Origin: JAUUZQ01 sp964538375
GTDB lineage: Bacteria > Bacteroidota > Bacteroidia > Bacteroidales > GCA-2748055
Length of the DNA stretch: 13,651 nucleotides
Assembly (NCBI GenBank): GCA_964538375.1
Contig: CAZIFQ010000049.1
Span: forward strand, 1-13,651
Reading direction: 5' to 3'
Shown here: piece by piece, positions 1 to 7,500 of the stretch
How the letters are laid out: the number at the start of each line of letters is the position of its first letter
Numbering within the stretch: position 1 is the first letter of the stretch
The notes under the pieces: model-generated
What the model was told of the DNA's origin: nothing
What the model saw: only the letters and a program-made list of their open reading frames with translations
The model's database searches: none
Made by a program: the position numbers and the translations under genes

Positions 1-201
1 TCAAAGGAGATAGAAGGAGTGAGTGGAAAATTCTTTAATATAACGAAGCAGGAAGTCCCTGCACCCCCCGCACTTGACATAGGAGCGTCATATGATATCT
101 GGGAGAAGAGTCTTGAATATGCCGGGTTGCAGGATTCACAATGGGAAACGCACAGGCAAATCCCTTTCAAAATCAATGTAGTACAAAACAAATATGGCTG
201 A
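1..201 (+). CDS. Short-chain dehydrogenase/reductase, C-terminal fragment
   Basis: The reading frame is open from the first base, so this is the 3' end of a longer gene that starts outside the window. The visible 66 residues include GKFFNIT, a proline-rich turn (VPAPPALD) and a helix beginning YDIWEKSLEYAGL. This resembles the C-terminus of SDR proteins of the retinol dehydrogenase/protochlorophyllide reductase-like group, where a 'GKYF...P...ALD...LWELSEKLTGL' tail is common. The catalytic Tyr-x-x-x-Lys and the nucleotide-binding motif lie outside the window, so the family call rests on the tail only. A GTG at 19 could be mistaken for a start, but nothing suggests translation begins there. 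The stop codon overlaps the start of the following FAD oxidoreductase by 8 nt (ATG at 194, TGA ending at 201), which indicates one operon and probably translational coupling. Substrate unknown. Confidence 0.6.
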   Translation, partial: SKEIEGVSGKFFNITKQEVPAPPALDIGASYDIWEKSLEYAGLQDSQWETHRQIPFKINVVQNKYG

Positions 202-1792
202 GCAGACATACGACACGGTTGTTGTTGGAGCAGGGATTGCTGGCTTGACTGCTGCTGCGTATCTCTCAAAGAAAGGCCAAAAAGTGTTGCTTATTGAAAA
301 AAATAGGGAATGTGGCGGTCTTGTAAATTCATTTACCCATAATGGTTTCCAGTTTGATGCAGGCGTCAGGGCCTTGCTGGATGCAGGGATTATATTTCCG
401 ATGCTGAAGGAGCTGGATATTGAACTTGAGGTAGTAAAAAGTTCTGTTTCTGTTGGTGTGGAAGATGAAATTATGCATGTCAGGGATATTGGCAGTTTAA
501 ATGATTATAAAGAGCTGCTGATAAAAGTATACCCGGAAAGTGAAGATGAAATTGAGGACCTTATCAGGATCATACGGAAGATCATGAAGCACATGGATGT
601 GCTCTATGGTGTAGAGAATCCCATGGTTAAAAATGTGTGGAAGGATAAAAGCTTCATATTTAAGAAACTACTACCGTGGTTGCCAAAATTCCTGTTTACC
701 ATAGGAAAAATTAACCGCATGAACATGCCGGTTGAGGGCTACCTGGAGACAATCATAAAAAATCCTTCATTGCGGGATATTATCTCTCAGCATTTTTTCA
801 GAAGCACACCTACTTTTTTTGCCTTGAGCTATTTTTCCCTCTACCTGGATTATTTCTACCCGAAAGGAGGGGTTGGAAAACTGGCCGAAGCCTTTGAAAA
901 CAAATTTAGTGAGCTGGGTGGTGAAATAAAGCTGGAAATGAAGATCAATAAAGTCAGTGCAAGTGAGCGTTCTGTTACGGATCAGGACAACAACACATAT
1001 ACATACAAAAATCTTATTTGGGCGGCAGATCTAAAAACACTCTATAAAATAACAGCTACCGAAGGAATATCAGATAGACTACAGTCAAAATTCGAAGCGG
1101 AAAAAAGCAAGTTACTGGAGAAACGTGGCGGTGATTCAGTCTTTACCCTGTTCCTGGAAGTTGATGAACCCCTTGAAAGTTTTAAGCGCATTGCCAACGG
1201 TCACTTCTTTTATACTCCCTTAAAAACAGGTTTAGGAGAAACGCACAGGGAAGAGCTTAAGCAGATGCTCAGTAACTGGGAAACTTTTAGCAAAGAACAA
1301 ATTATCGACTGGATAGAAAGGTTTTCCAGCTTAAATACCTATGAAATTTCTGTTCCCGGACTCAAAGATCCCGATTTGGTTCCCGAAGGAAAAACAGGGC
1401 TGGTGATTAGCTTTTTAACAGACTATGACTTGTTTTATAAAGTACAGCAGTCGGGGTGGTATGAAGAGTTTATCCTGGAATTAGAAAACCGTGTTTTAGC
1501 TGCGGTAACAAATTCTGTTTATCCTATGTTACAGGATAAAATATTAGCACGTTTTTCTTTTACGCCATTGAGTATTGAGAGCAGGGTAGGAACCTCTGAA
1601 GGAGCCATTACCGGGTGGTCATTTCAGGAACCCGTGCCGGTAATACACAAAATGCAGCAAGCAGGCAGTACAGTTGATACACCCCTGCCTTCAATTTATC
1701 AAGCCGGACAATGGACCTACAGTCCTGCCGGAGTACCGATGTCAATTCTTACGGGTAAGCTGGCCGCAGACAAGGTTCTGAAGAAAAGATAG
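194..1792 (+). CDS. FAD-dependent oxidoreductase of the phytoene desaturase/carotenoid isomerase/retinol saturase type
   Basis: The protein has 532 residues, the usual size for CrtI/CrtH/RetSat-like flavoproteins. The N-terminus carries the dinucleotide-binding fold: VVVGAGIAGL with GxGxxG at residues 12-17 and the ribose-binding acidic residue E35 in LLIEK. A mid-protein YPKGGVGKLAEAF segment is typical of this family's substrate/FAD region, and the C-terminus has the second FAD motif (YQAGQWTYSPAGVP, about residues 502-515) followed by a helix ending in KKR. Such enzymes desaturate, saturate or isomerise polyene or other hydrophobic substrates and are often membrane-associated. The start at 194 lies inside the end of the upstream SDR gene, so the pair is probably co-translated. 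An SDR next to a COG1233-type flavoprotein suggests a two-step oxidation/reduction of a lipid or polyene substrate, but no carotenoid synthesis gene is visible here, so the substrate is open. Confidence 0.8.
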   Translation: MAEQTYDTVVVGAGIAGLTAAAYLSKKGQKVLLIEKNRECGGLVNSFTHNGFQFDAGVRALLDAGIIFPMLKELDIELEVVKSSVSVGVEDEIMHVRDIGSLNDYKELLIKVYPESEDEIEDLIRIIRKIMKHMDVLYGVENPMVKNVWKDKSFIFKKLLPWLPKFLFTIGKINRMNMPVEGYLETIIKNPSLRDIISQHFFRSTPTFFALSYFSLYLDYFYPKGGVGKLAEAFENKFSELGGEIKLEMKINKVSASERSVTDQDNNTYTYKNLIWAADLKTLYKITATEGISDRLQSKFEAEKSKLLEKRGGDSVFTLFLEVDEPLESFKRIANGHFFYTPLKTGLGETHREELKQMLSNWETFSKEQIIDWIERFSSLNTYEISVPGLKDPDLVPEGKTGLVISFLTDYDLFYKVQQSGWYEEFILELENRVLAAVTNSVYPMLQDKILARFSFTPLSIESRVGTSEGAITGWSFQEPVPVIHKMQQAGSTVDTPLPSIYQAGQWTYSPAGVPMSILTGKLAADKVLKKR

Positions 1793-1801
1793 ATCCTGTT
1801 C

Positions 1802-1836
1802 CACACCCCCGGAAATGGAGCCCATTGTTTGGTGTG
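1802..1836 (+). other. Nested hairpin downstream of the FAD oxidoreductase
   Basis: CACACC (1802-1807) can pair with GGTGTG (1831-1836). Inside it AATGG (1814-1818) pairs with CCATT (1822-1826) around a 3-nt loop. It sits 10 nt after the stop codon, the usual place for a transcription end, but no T-run follows, so it is not a canonical intrinsic terminator. It may be a 3' stabilising stem or chance. Confidence 0.25.
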
Positions 1837-1935
1837 TCTAAATGAACCGGGTAATATCAAAAAAACTATTTGGATTCAAGAGATTCATTCTCGATCACAA
1901 GGCTGTACCAGAAGCATTCTGATTACCCACTTTCC

Positions 1936-1967
1936 TTTGTCTTCTTAAGAAAATTTTAATACCTTGT
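1936..1967 (+). promoter_or_regulatory. Candidate Bacteroidota-type promoter for the caspase-like gene
   Basis: TTTG at 1936-1939 is followed after 20 nt by TACCTTGT at 1960-1967. The Bacteroidota housekeeping consensus is TTTG, about 19 nt, then TAnnTTTG, so the first element and spacing fit and the second is imperfect. Transcription would begin near 1973 and give a leader of about 60 nt that contains the hairpin at 1979-2015. Confidence 0.3.
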
Positions 1968-1978
1968 ATCAGATTGAG

Positions 1979-2019
1979 AGCAGGTAATTCTTTCATTATG
2001 AATACATTTCCTGCTTTTT
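1979..2019 (+). other. Leader hairpin with following T5 before the caspase-like gene
   Basis: AGCAGG (1979-1984) pairs with CCTGCT (2010-2015), with a smaller inner ATTC/GAAT pairing (1987-1990 with 2000-2003), and TTTTT covers 2015-2019. The ATG of the caspase-like gene follows 14 nt later and has no clear Shine-Dalgarno sequence. The structure resembles a weak intrinsic terminator or attenuator, but the stem is short and interrupted. Confidence 0.25.
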
Positions 2020-2033
2020 GAGACTGTAATAGT

Positions 2034-4607
2034 ATGAAAAAATTCGTCAGATTAATTGTAGTATTTGCACTGTTGAGTTGCGGCCGTGGGCTTGTAGCGC
2101 AAGATCTTATTATCACAAAAAACGGGGATCTTTTTCTGTGTGAGATCGATGAGCTTACACCCAATTCCATTAATTATTCATTTACTTTCTATGACAAGGA
2201 TTACCCAGGTTCTCTGGCCTTGAAATATGTTGCTTATCATGGTACAAACTTCATTGAAGAAGATGCAGGCAAAGCTGCTGGAGCTTATGAGAAAGACTTG
2301 ATAGTAACCAGGAAAGGACAGATACTGAGATGTAAATTTGAAGCCGACAAAATCTCATCAGTTATCGAGTATACATTTAGGATGGGAAGTAGTGAATTAC
2401 GAAACATTATTAAAAAAGCAGATGTCGCCTTCTTGGAAAATGATTACAGGGTAACACTTTCTCCTCAGGAAAGGAGCCTGGCATATTTCAATTCAACTCC
2501 CACACCTGAAATGGAAGCAACGATTCAGGAAGAAGCTCTTTTTCAAGACAGTCTTAATTTGAGCCGCGACCTGATCCTGAAAGTGAATGGCGAACAACTG
2601 GCCTGTTCGATAGAAGAAATAACGCACGAAGCGATCGAGTTTAAGTTTTTCATGAATAATACTGTTCTGACAAATTTAATTGACAAAAGGAAAGTGAGTC
2701 ACATAATAAAAGATTATAAGGGAGAATTACCGGAGAAGGTCATTGTTACTCCTAATTTACGAGATGAATTCCTCGATCTGATTATTACTGACAACGGTAC
2801 TTCAATAAGGTGTATTATTGACCTCGTTGGAACGAATACAATTGAATATTTTATTAATAAGGACGATGAAATAGTGTATCAAATCCTAAAACGGAATAAC
2901 GTTCTCTATTATGGCAACAATTTCCTTGAGAATATTAAGAACCAGGATGAACTATCAAAAACAAATTATAATGACATTATAGTTACAAAGAATTACTCCA
3001 CCCTTTTATGCAATATTGAATCTGAAAACTCTACTTCAATTGAATACTCATTTCAGATGAATAAGATGACAATGACAAATTTCATTGAAAAATCTGGTCT
3101 GATTCACTTTGGAAAAAACTTTTTTAAGCTTCAGGATGAAAGCTTAAACACTACATCGGATAAACCAGTTGATAGTCAGTTAGCCACGGAAAATGCTGAT
3201 CAGGAGAAGCCTGAGGAAAAAGTAATCCTAGCCCAGACTGAGACGGTAGTGAAGGTGCAGGACCTTCTACCACCAGAAGTTATTATCATCTCTCCGGCAC
3301 TGAAAAATGAAACAACATTTGAAACAGTGGCTGATGAAGTGAGCAGCTTGAAGATTTCAGGGGTCGTCCTTGACAACAATCAAGTCCAAAAATTATTGGT
3401 CAACGGTAGAGAAACGACCATCAGCAGCCAGGGTAAATTTTCGGCAAACGTTGCATTGAGCAATGGGCCTAATCCAATAGAGATAAGCGCGTCAGATGTA
3501 AATAATAATGAATCGTCTTTCAATTATACTATTGAACGTAGCATGCCAGTTGAAAAAGAACTGCTTACTGCAACGGTAGATAAAGAAGCCCCTTTTATAA
3601 AATTGGATTACCCTGTCATCGACAAGGATAATAAGAACGTAAGGGTTGATAATACTACAAAAAGGGTGGCTGTTTCCGGAAACGTTTTAGATCAGAGTGG
3701 AGTGTATGAAGTTTTAATAAATGGTAGAGATGCTGTATTATCCAGCAATGGTAATTTTAACCGGAATGTATTGTTACGGGTAGGTGAGAATATAATTACA
3801 GTTGAGGCCACCGATATAGAGTCAAATTCAGCAAAAGAAGTTTTCACCATTACAAGGGCAGATGTTGTTGCACAGGTCAAACAGCCACAGATTATTGGAA
3901 CAAACGATGAATACCATGCTTTGATAATCGGGATAAGCGAATACCAGGACGCACTCATTCCCAACCTGGACAATCACCCGACAAATGATGCTTCCAGGCT
4001 GCGTGATGTTCTGAGCGATAAGTATTTATTTAAAGAGGAAAACCTGAATCTTATGCTCAATCCAACCCGCGTTGATATACTGAAAAGCTTTGATCGTTTG
4101 AGCCAATCTATCGATGAGAATGATAACCTGCTGATCTTTTTTGCAGGACACGGGTATTATGATGCAGAATCTAACCTTGGTTACTGGTTGCCAGCCGATG
4201 CGGAATCAGACTTCACTGCAAATTGGATTTATAATGATGTCCTTGTAGCCAATTTGAAAAGAATTCATTCCAAGCACACCTTGCTGATATCTGATGCCTG
4301 TTTCAGTGGGAGTATTTTTAAAACAAGAAGCCTTAATAATGCCCCTGTTGCCTATCAGAAGAAATATGATTTACGCAGCAGGAAGGCAATCACAAGTGGT
4401 GTTATTGAAGCAGTTCCGAATGAAAGCGTCTTCTTCAGGTTCCTTTTGGAAAAACTTGACTCGAATGAGAAGCAATATTTTTCTGCGAGCGAGTTATTCA
4501 GAAACCTGGAATTTCCAGTAGCAAACAACAGTCCCAATTCGCCGCAATACGGCACCATACAAAATGTCAATGACGAAGGCGGCGACTTCATTTTTATCAG
4601 GAAATAA
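2034..4607 (+). CDS. Exported caspase-like (C14) protein with five Cys repeats and two Ig-like domains
   Basis: 857 residues. The N-terminus (MKKF, hydrophobic stretch 7-15, then GLVAQ) is a signal peptide; cleavage near A22/Q23 fits Bacteroidota, though LLSC at 13-16 could be a weak lipobox. Five repeats follow, at about 24-76, 88-138, 179-228, 248-298 and 314-364. Each starts D-[LI]-I-x, carries a Cys exactly 12 residues after that Asp (C36, C100, C191, C260, C326) and then an [IV]-[EN]-[YF] strand. Two Ig-like/glucodextranase-B-like domains lie at about 413-502 and 518-608, sharing VNGR/INGR and 'G-x-N-x-I-x-x-A-x-D'. The C-terminal caspase domain (about 626-857) begins EYHALIIGISEY and has catalytic His706 in FFAGHGYYD and Cys756 in ISDACFSG. 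The protein probably acts in the periplasm or on the cell surface as a Lys/Arg- or Asp-directed cysteine peptidase; specificity and substrate are unknown. The caspase fold and dyad are secure; the repeat function is not. Confidence 0.85.
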   Translation: MKKFVRLIVVFALLSCGRGLVAQDLIITKNGDLFLCEIDELTPNSINYSFTFYDKDYPGSLALKYVAYHGTNFIEEDAGKAAGAYEKDLIVTRKGQILRCKFEADKISSVIEYTFRMGSSELRNIIKKADVAFLENDYRVTLSPQERSLAYFNSTPTPEMEATIQEEALFQDSLNLSRDLILKVNGEQLACSIEEITHEAIEFKFFMNNTVLTNLIDKRKVSHIIKDYKGELPEKVIVTPNLRDEFLDLIITDNGTSIRCIIDLVGTNTIEYFINKDDEIVYQILKRNNVLYYGNNFLENIKNQDELSKTNYNDIIVTKNYSTLLCNIESENSTSIEYSFQMNKMTMTNFIEKSGLIHFGKNFFKLQDESLNTTSDKPVDSQLATENADQEKPEEKVILAQTETVVKVQDLLPPEVIIISPALKNETTFETVADEVSSLKISGVVLDNNQVQKLLVNGRETTISSQGKFSANVALSNGPNPIEISASDVNNNESSFNYTIERSMPVEKELLTATVDKEAPFIKLDYPVIDKDNKNVRVDNTTKRVAVSGNVLDQSGVYEVLINGRDAVLSSNGNFNRNVLLRVGENIITVEATDIESNSAKEVFTITRADVVAQVKQPQIIGTNDEYHALIIGISEYQDALIPNLDNHPTNDASRLRDVLSDKYLFKEENLNLMLNPTRVDILKSFDRLSQSIDENDNLLIFFAGHGYYDAESNLGYWLPADAESDFTANWIYNDVLVANLKRIHSKHTLLISDACFSGSIFKTRSLNNAPVAYQKKYDLRSRKAITSGVIEAVPNESVFFRFLLEKLDSNEKQYFSASELFRNLEFPVANNSPNSPQYGTIQNVNDEGGDFIFIRK

Positions 4608-4681
4608 ACCAGCTTAATGCTTGCATAGTCCGGATCATCTGCCAGGTTGTTCATCTGTTCAGGATCCATATCGCAATCTCC
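4607..4681 (-). pseudogene. Relic of a sulfatase C-terminus
   Basis: Read on the minus strand, about 22 codons from 4672 to 4607 give DMDPEQMNNLADDPDYASIK. This closely matches the conserved C-terminal stretch of formylglycine sulfatases, usually of the form 'LYDLxxDPxExxNLAxDPEYAxxK'. Upstream in the same frame a TGA is met within about 40 nt, and downstream the frame runs into the antisense of the caspase gene, so only a scrap remains. An AGGAG lies 8 nt before an ATG at 4669, so a short antisense gene cannot be strictly excluded, but the similarity favours a decayed 3' end. The call rests on my memory of the family motif. Confidence 0.4.
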
Positions 4682-4725
4682 TAACCAGCAATACGGAATG
4701 GCATTTCATGGTCACCTGCCATAAT

Positions 4726-4774
4726 ACTGTCAAAATGACAGTCAGCTACAATTTTATACTGACAAAATGACAAT
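4726..4774 (+). promoter_or_regulatory. Paired TGACA-type palindromic boxes upstream of clpB
   Basis: Box 1 is a perfect 17-nt palindrome, ACTGTCA-AAA-TGACAGT (4726-4742). Box 2, ACTGACA-AAA-TGACAAT (4758-4774), differs from it at two positions. They start 32 bp apart, close to three helical turns, so they lie on the same DNA face. The second box ends 9 nt before the sigma-54-like element at 4783. This fits tandem binding sites for a dimeric regulator of clpB, such as an enhancer-binding activator or a repressor. Neither a CIRCE element nor a proteobacterial sigma-32 promoter is seen. Confidence 0.5.
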
Positions 4775-4782
4775 TTTTTATG

Positions 4783-4798
4783 TTGGTGCAAAATTTGA
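4783..4798 (+). promoter_or_regulatory. Sigma-54-like promoter candidate for clpB
   Basis: The sequence TTGGTGC, 5 nt, TTGA has the exact spacing of the sigma-54 consensus TTGGCAC-N5-TTGC. The -24 GG is present (4785-4786), but the -12 GC reads GA (4797-4798), a weakness at a key base. Transcription would begin near 4810. The same DNA also contains AAAATTTG (4790-4797), one mismatch from the TAnnTTTG element of the housekeeping sigma, so either reading is possible. Confidence 0.35.
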
Positions 4799-4842
4799 TC
4801 TGATTTTCTGGATGATAACGATAATCAAAAAATGGAGGTAAT

Positions 4843-7446
4843 ATGAATTTTGATAAATATACTATAAAAGCTCAGGAGGCCATCCAATTGGCGCAGCAGC
4901 TGGCTATTGAAAAGCAGCACCCGGCCATTGAGTGTGGACACCTTCTGCATGGAATCATGTTGGCAGATGAACACATCCTGCCTTATGTTTTTAAGAAACT
5001 TTCAATTAATACGGATTATGTAAGGTCGGAACTAGATTCGATGATAAATAGTTACCCTGTCGTGTCCGGCGGAGAGGCATACCTTTCTCGTGAGGCAACG
5101 CAGGTAATCAATAAATCGACACAGGCATTGAAGGAGTTTGGCGATGAGTATGTTACCCTGGAACATCTTCTGCTGGGTTTGCTGAAATCGGGAGACCAGG
5201 TGAGCAGGATGTTGAAAGATGCAGGGATGAACGAAAAAGATCTGTTGGCAGCGATCCATGAACTTAGAAAAGGGGAGCGTGTAACAAGTAAATCAGCCGA
5301 GGAGAATTATAATGCATTGGAGAAGTATGCTGTTCATTTGAATAAGCGAGCAGAGGAGGGAAAACTGGATCCAGTTATCGGAAGGGATGATGAGATCCGG
5401 AGGGTTTTGCAGATTCTTGCGCGCAGGACAAAGAACAATCCCATCCTTGTGGGAGAACCAGGTGTGGGTAAAACAGCCATTGCTGAAGGAATTGCTTTAC
5501 GAATTGTAAATGGGGATATTCCGGAAGACCTGATGTCGAAAGAGATATTTTCACTGGATATGGGGGCCTTGATTGCAGGGGCAAAATACAAGGGCGAATT
5601 TGAGGAGCGTTTGAAAGCCGTGGTAAATGAGGTAATTGGATCGGAAGGAAGGATTGTTCTTTTCATCGATGAAATACATACCCTTGTTGGAGCCGGAGGA
5701 GGAGGAGAAGGAGCCATGGATGCAGCAAATATTTTAAAGCCAGCATTAGCAAGAGGAGACCTGAGGGCTATTGGTGCTACTACGCTGAATGAGTTCCAGA
5801 AATATTTCGAAAAAGACAAGGCCCTGGAACGTCGTTTCCAAAAGGTTATGGTTGAAGAGCCAGGTGAAGAGGATGCCATTTCAATATTGAGGGGCATCAA
5901 AGAGCGCTATGAAAGTTATCATAAAATCAGGATTCGTGACGAAGCCATTATAGCAGCTGTGCAATTGTCTACTCGTTATATCACAGACAGATTTCTTCCT
6001 GATAAGGCGATTGACCTTATTGATGAAGCGGCTTCACACCTTCGGCTTGAAATGAATTCAAAACCAGAATCAATTGACACACTGGAACGAAAGATACAGC
6101 AGTTGGAGATTGAATCAGAGGCATTTAAGAGAGAGAAAGAGAAAGAAAAGGTCTCAACATTAAATAAGCAGATTGCCAATTTAAAAGATGAGCATAAGCA
6201 ACTGACGGCAATTTGGGAAGAAGAAAAATCTGTAGTAGAAAAAATTCAACATACCAAAAAACAGATAGAGGACCTTAAATATAGTGCTGAGAAGTCAGAA
6301 AGAGAGAGTGACTGGGGCAGAGTTGCTGAGATAAGATACGGACAAATACCTGCCGCTGAGGAGCAGCTAAAATCAACCATCCAGAAACTACAGGAATATG
6401 AGAAAAGTGGAAAAAGACTGGTTAGGGAGGAGATTACAAGTGAAGATATTGCCGATGTGGTTTCGCAGTGGACAGGAGTGCCTGTTAACAGGATGCTGCA
6501 AAGTGACCGGGAGAAACTGCTTCACATTGAGGAAGAGCTGCATTTGCGTGTGGTGGGACAAGATGAGGCCATTGAGGCCGTTTCCTCTGCCATACGAAGA
6601 AGCAGGACCGGGCTGGCAGACGACAGCCGTCCTCTAGGATCATTTCTCTTTCTTGGAACCACCGGAGTTGGGAAAACGGAACTCGCAAAAGCATTGGCAG
6701 AGTACCTTTTTAACGACGAGGGGATGATGACACGTATTGATATGAGTGAATACCAGGAGAGACATGCTGTATCACGCCTGGTGGGAGCACCTCCGGGTTA
6801 TGTGGGCTATGATGAGGGAGGTCAGTTGACTGAGGCAGTGAGAAGAAAACCCTACTCAGTGATCTTGCTGGATGAAATAGAAAAAGCACATCCGGATGTT
6901 TTTAATATCCTTTTACAGGTCCTGGAAGACGGAAGATTGACTGATAATAAAGGCAGGGTGGCCAATTTTAAGAACACCATTATTATCATGACATCCAACA
7001 TGGGGTCAGAGATCATTCATGAGAACTTTGGTGAAGTGAAAGGCCAGGAACTTGAAGATCTAATTAAAAAAACCAGGGACCAGGTGTTCGAATTATTGAA
7101 GAAGAGCTTGCGCCCTGAATTTCTAAACCGAATAGATGAACTTGTAATGTTCAGGCCGCTGGGAATGGAACACATGGAAGGGATTCTTGAGATTCAGTTG
7201 AATATCCTGAAGAAGAGACTCCAAAAGCAGAACATAACTATGGAGGTGAGTGACCGGTGTATCCAATACCTGGCAAAGGAAGGATTCGACCTTCAGTATG
7301 GAGCAAGGCCTCTGAAAAGGTTGATACAGAAAAAAGTTATCGACGGACTCTCTGTCGCCATGCTTGAGGAGCGGGTAAAATCCGGAATGAACGTTGTAGT
7401 TGATGTGGAAAATAAGGAGATAAGGTTTAGACCGACAGAGGTATAA
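4843..7446 (+). CDS. clpB: ATP-dependent disaggregase ClpB
   Basis: 867 residues, full length for ClpB. Order: N-domain (1-145, opening MNFDKYTIKAQEAIQLA); NBD1 with Walker A GEPGVGKT (204-211), pore loop GAKYKGEFEERL (246-257), Walker B VLFIDE (272-277) and arginine fingers in ALERRF (327-332); a coiled-coil M-domain of about 115 residues (410-525), which separates ClpB from ClpC/ClpA; NBD2 with Walker A GTTGVGKT (605-612), pore loop GYVGYDEGG (652-660), Walker B VILLDE (673-678) and sensor 2 GARPLKR (820-826). Walker A of NBD2 has T606 where Pro is usual (GPTGVGKT). As a cytoplasmic hexamer it would extract polypeptides from aggregates together with DnaK. The start has a good Shine-Dalgarno sequence (GGAGG, 4834-4838). 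The gene appears monocistronic: its own regulatory boxes upstream and a strong terminator 4 nt after the stop. Confidence 0.97.
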   Translation: MNFDKYTIKAQEAIQLAQQLAIEKQHPAIECGHLLHGIMLADEHILPYVFKKLSINTDYVRSELDSMINSYPVVSGGEAYLSREATQVINKSTQALKEFGDEYVTLEHLLLGLLKSGDQVSRMLKDAGMNEKDLLAAIHELRKGERVTSKSAEENYNALEKYAVHLNKRAEEGKLDPVIGRDDEIRRVLQILARRTKNNPILVGEPGVGKTAIAEGIALRIVNGDIPEDLMSKEIFSLDMGALIAGAKYKGEFEERLKAVVNEVIGSEGRIVLFIDEIHTLVGAGGGGEGAMDAANILKPALARGDLRAIGATTLNEFQKYFEKDKALERRFQKVMVEEPGEEDAISILRGIKERYESYHKIRIRDEAIIAAVQLSTRYITDRFLPDKAIDLIDEAASHLRLEMNSKPESIDTLERKIQQLEIESEAFKREKEKEKVSTLNKQIANLKDEHKQLTAIWEEEKSVVEKIQHTKKQIEDLKYSAEKSERESDWGRVAEIRYGQIPAAEEQLKSTIQKLQEYEKSGKRLVREEITSEDIADVVSQWTGVPVNRMLQSDREKLLHIEEELHLRVVGQDEAIEAVSSAIRRSRTGLADDSRPLGSFLFLGTTGVGKTELAKALAEYLFNDEGMMTRIDMSEYQERHAVSRLVGAPPGYVGYDEGGQLTEAVRRKPYSVILLDEIEKAHPDVFNILLQVLEDGRLTDNKGRVANFKNTIIIMTSNMGSEIIHENFGEVKGQELEDLIKKTRDQVFELLKKSLRPEFLNRIDELVMFRPLGMEHMEGILEIQLNILKKRLQKQNITMEVSDRCIQYLAKEGFDLQYGARPLKRLIQKKVIDGLSVAMLEERVKSGMNVVVDVENKEIRFRPTEV

Positions 7447-7450
7447 AATG

Positions 7451-7490
7451 AAAGTCTCCCAAGCTCATGATTGTAGTTTGGGAGACTTTT
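7451..7490. terminator. Bidirectional intrinsic terminator between clpB and the convergent sigma-factor operon
   Basis: AAAGTCTCCCAA (7451-7462) pairs perfectly with TTGGGAGACTTT (7478-7489): a 12-bp stem and 15-nt loop, with T7487-7490 on the plus strand. A-rich sequence on the left supplies T-rich sequence for transcripts coming from the minus strand, so the structure can end both clpB and the leftward operon. Confidence 0.9.
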
Positions 7491-7500
7491 CAATGTAGCA

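Noticed and set aside
1895..2170. 91-codon minus-strand open frame across the caspase gene start
   Set aside because: It has no ribosome binding site or recognisable feature and covers the caspase signal peptide region and its leader.
4608..4842. CIRCE element or sigma-32 promoter for clpB
   Set aside because: No TTAGCACTC-N9-GAGTGCTAA inverted repeat and no sigma-32 consensus were found; the palindromes present are of a different sequence.
5334..5900. 188-codon minus-strand open frame inside clpB
   Set aside because: It is antisense to the strongly conserved NBD1 region and has a Ser/Pro-rich composition typical of an antisense shadow.
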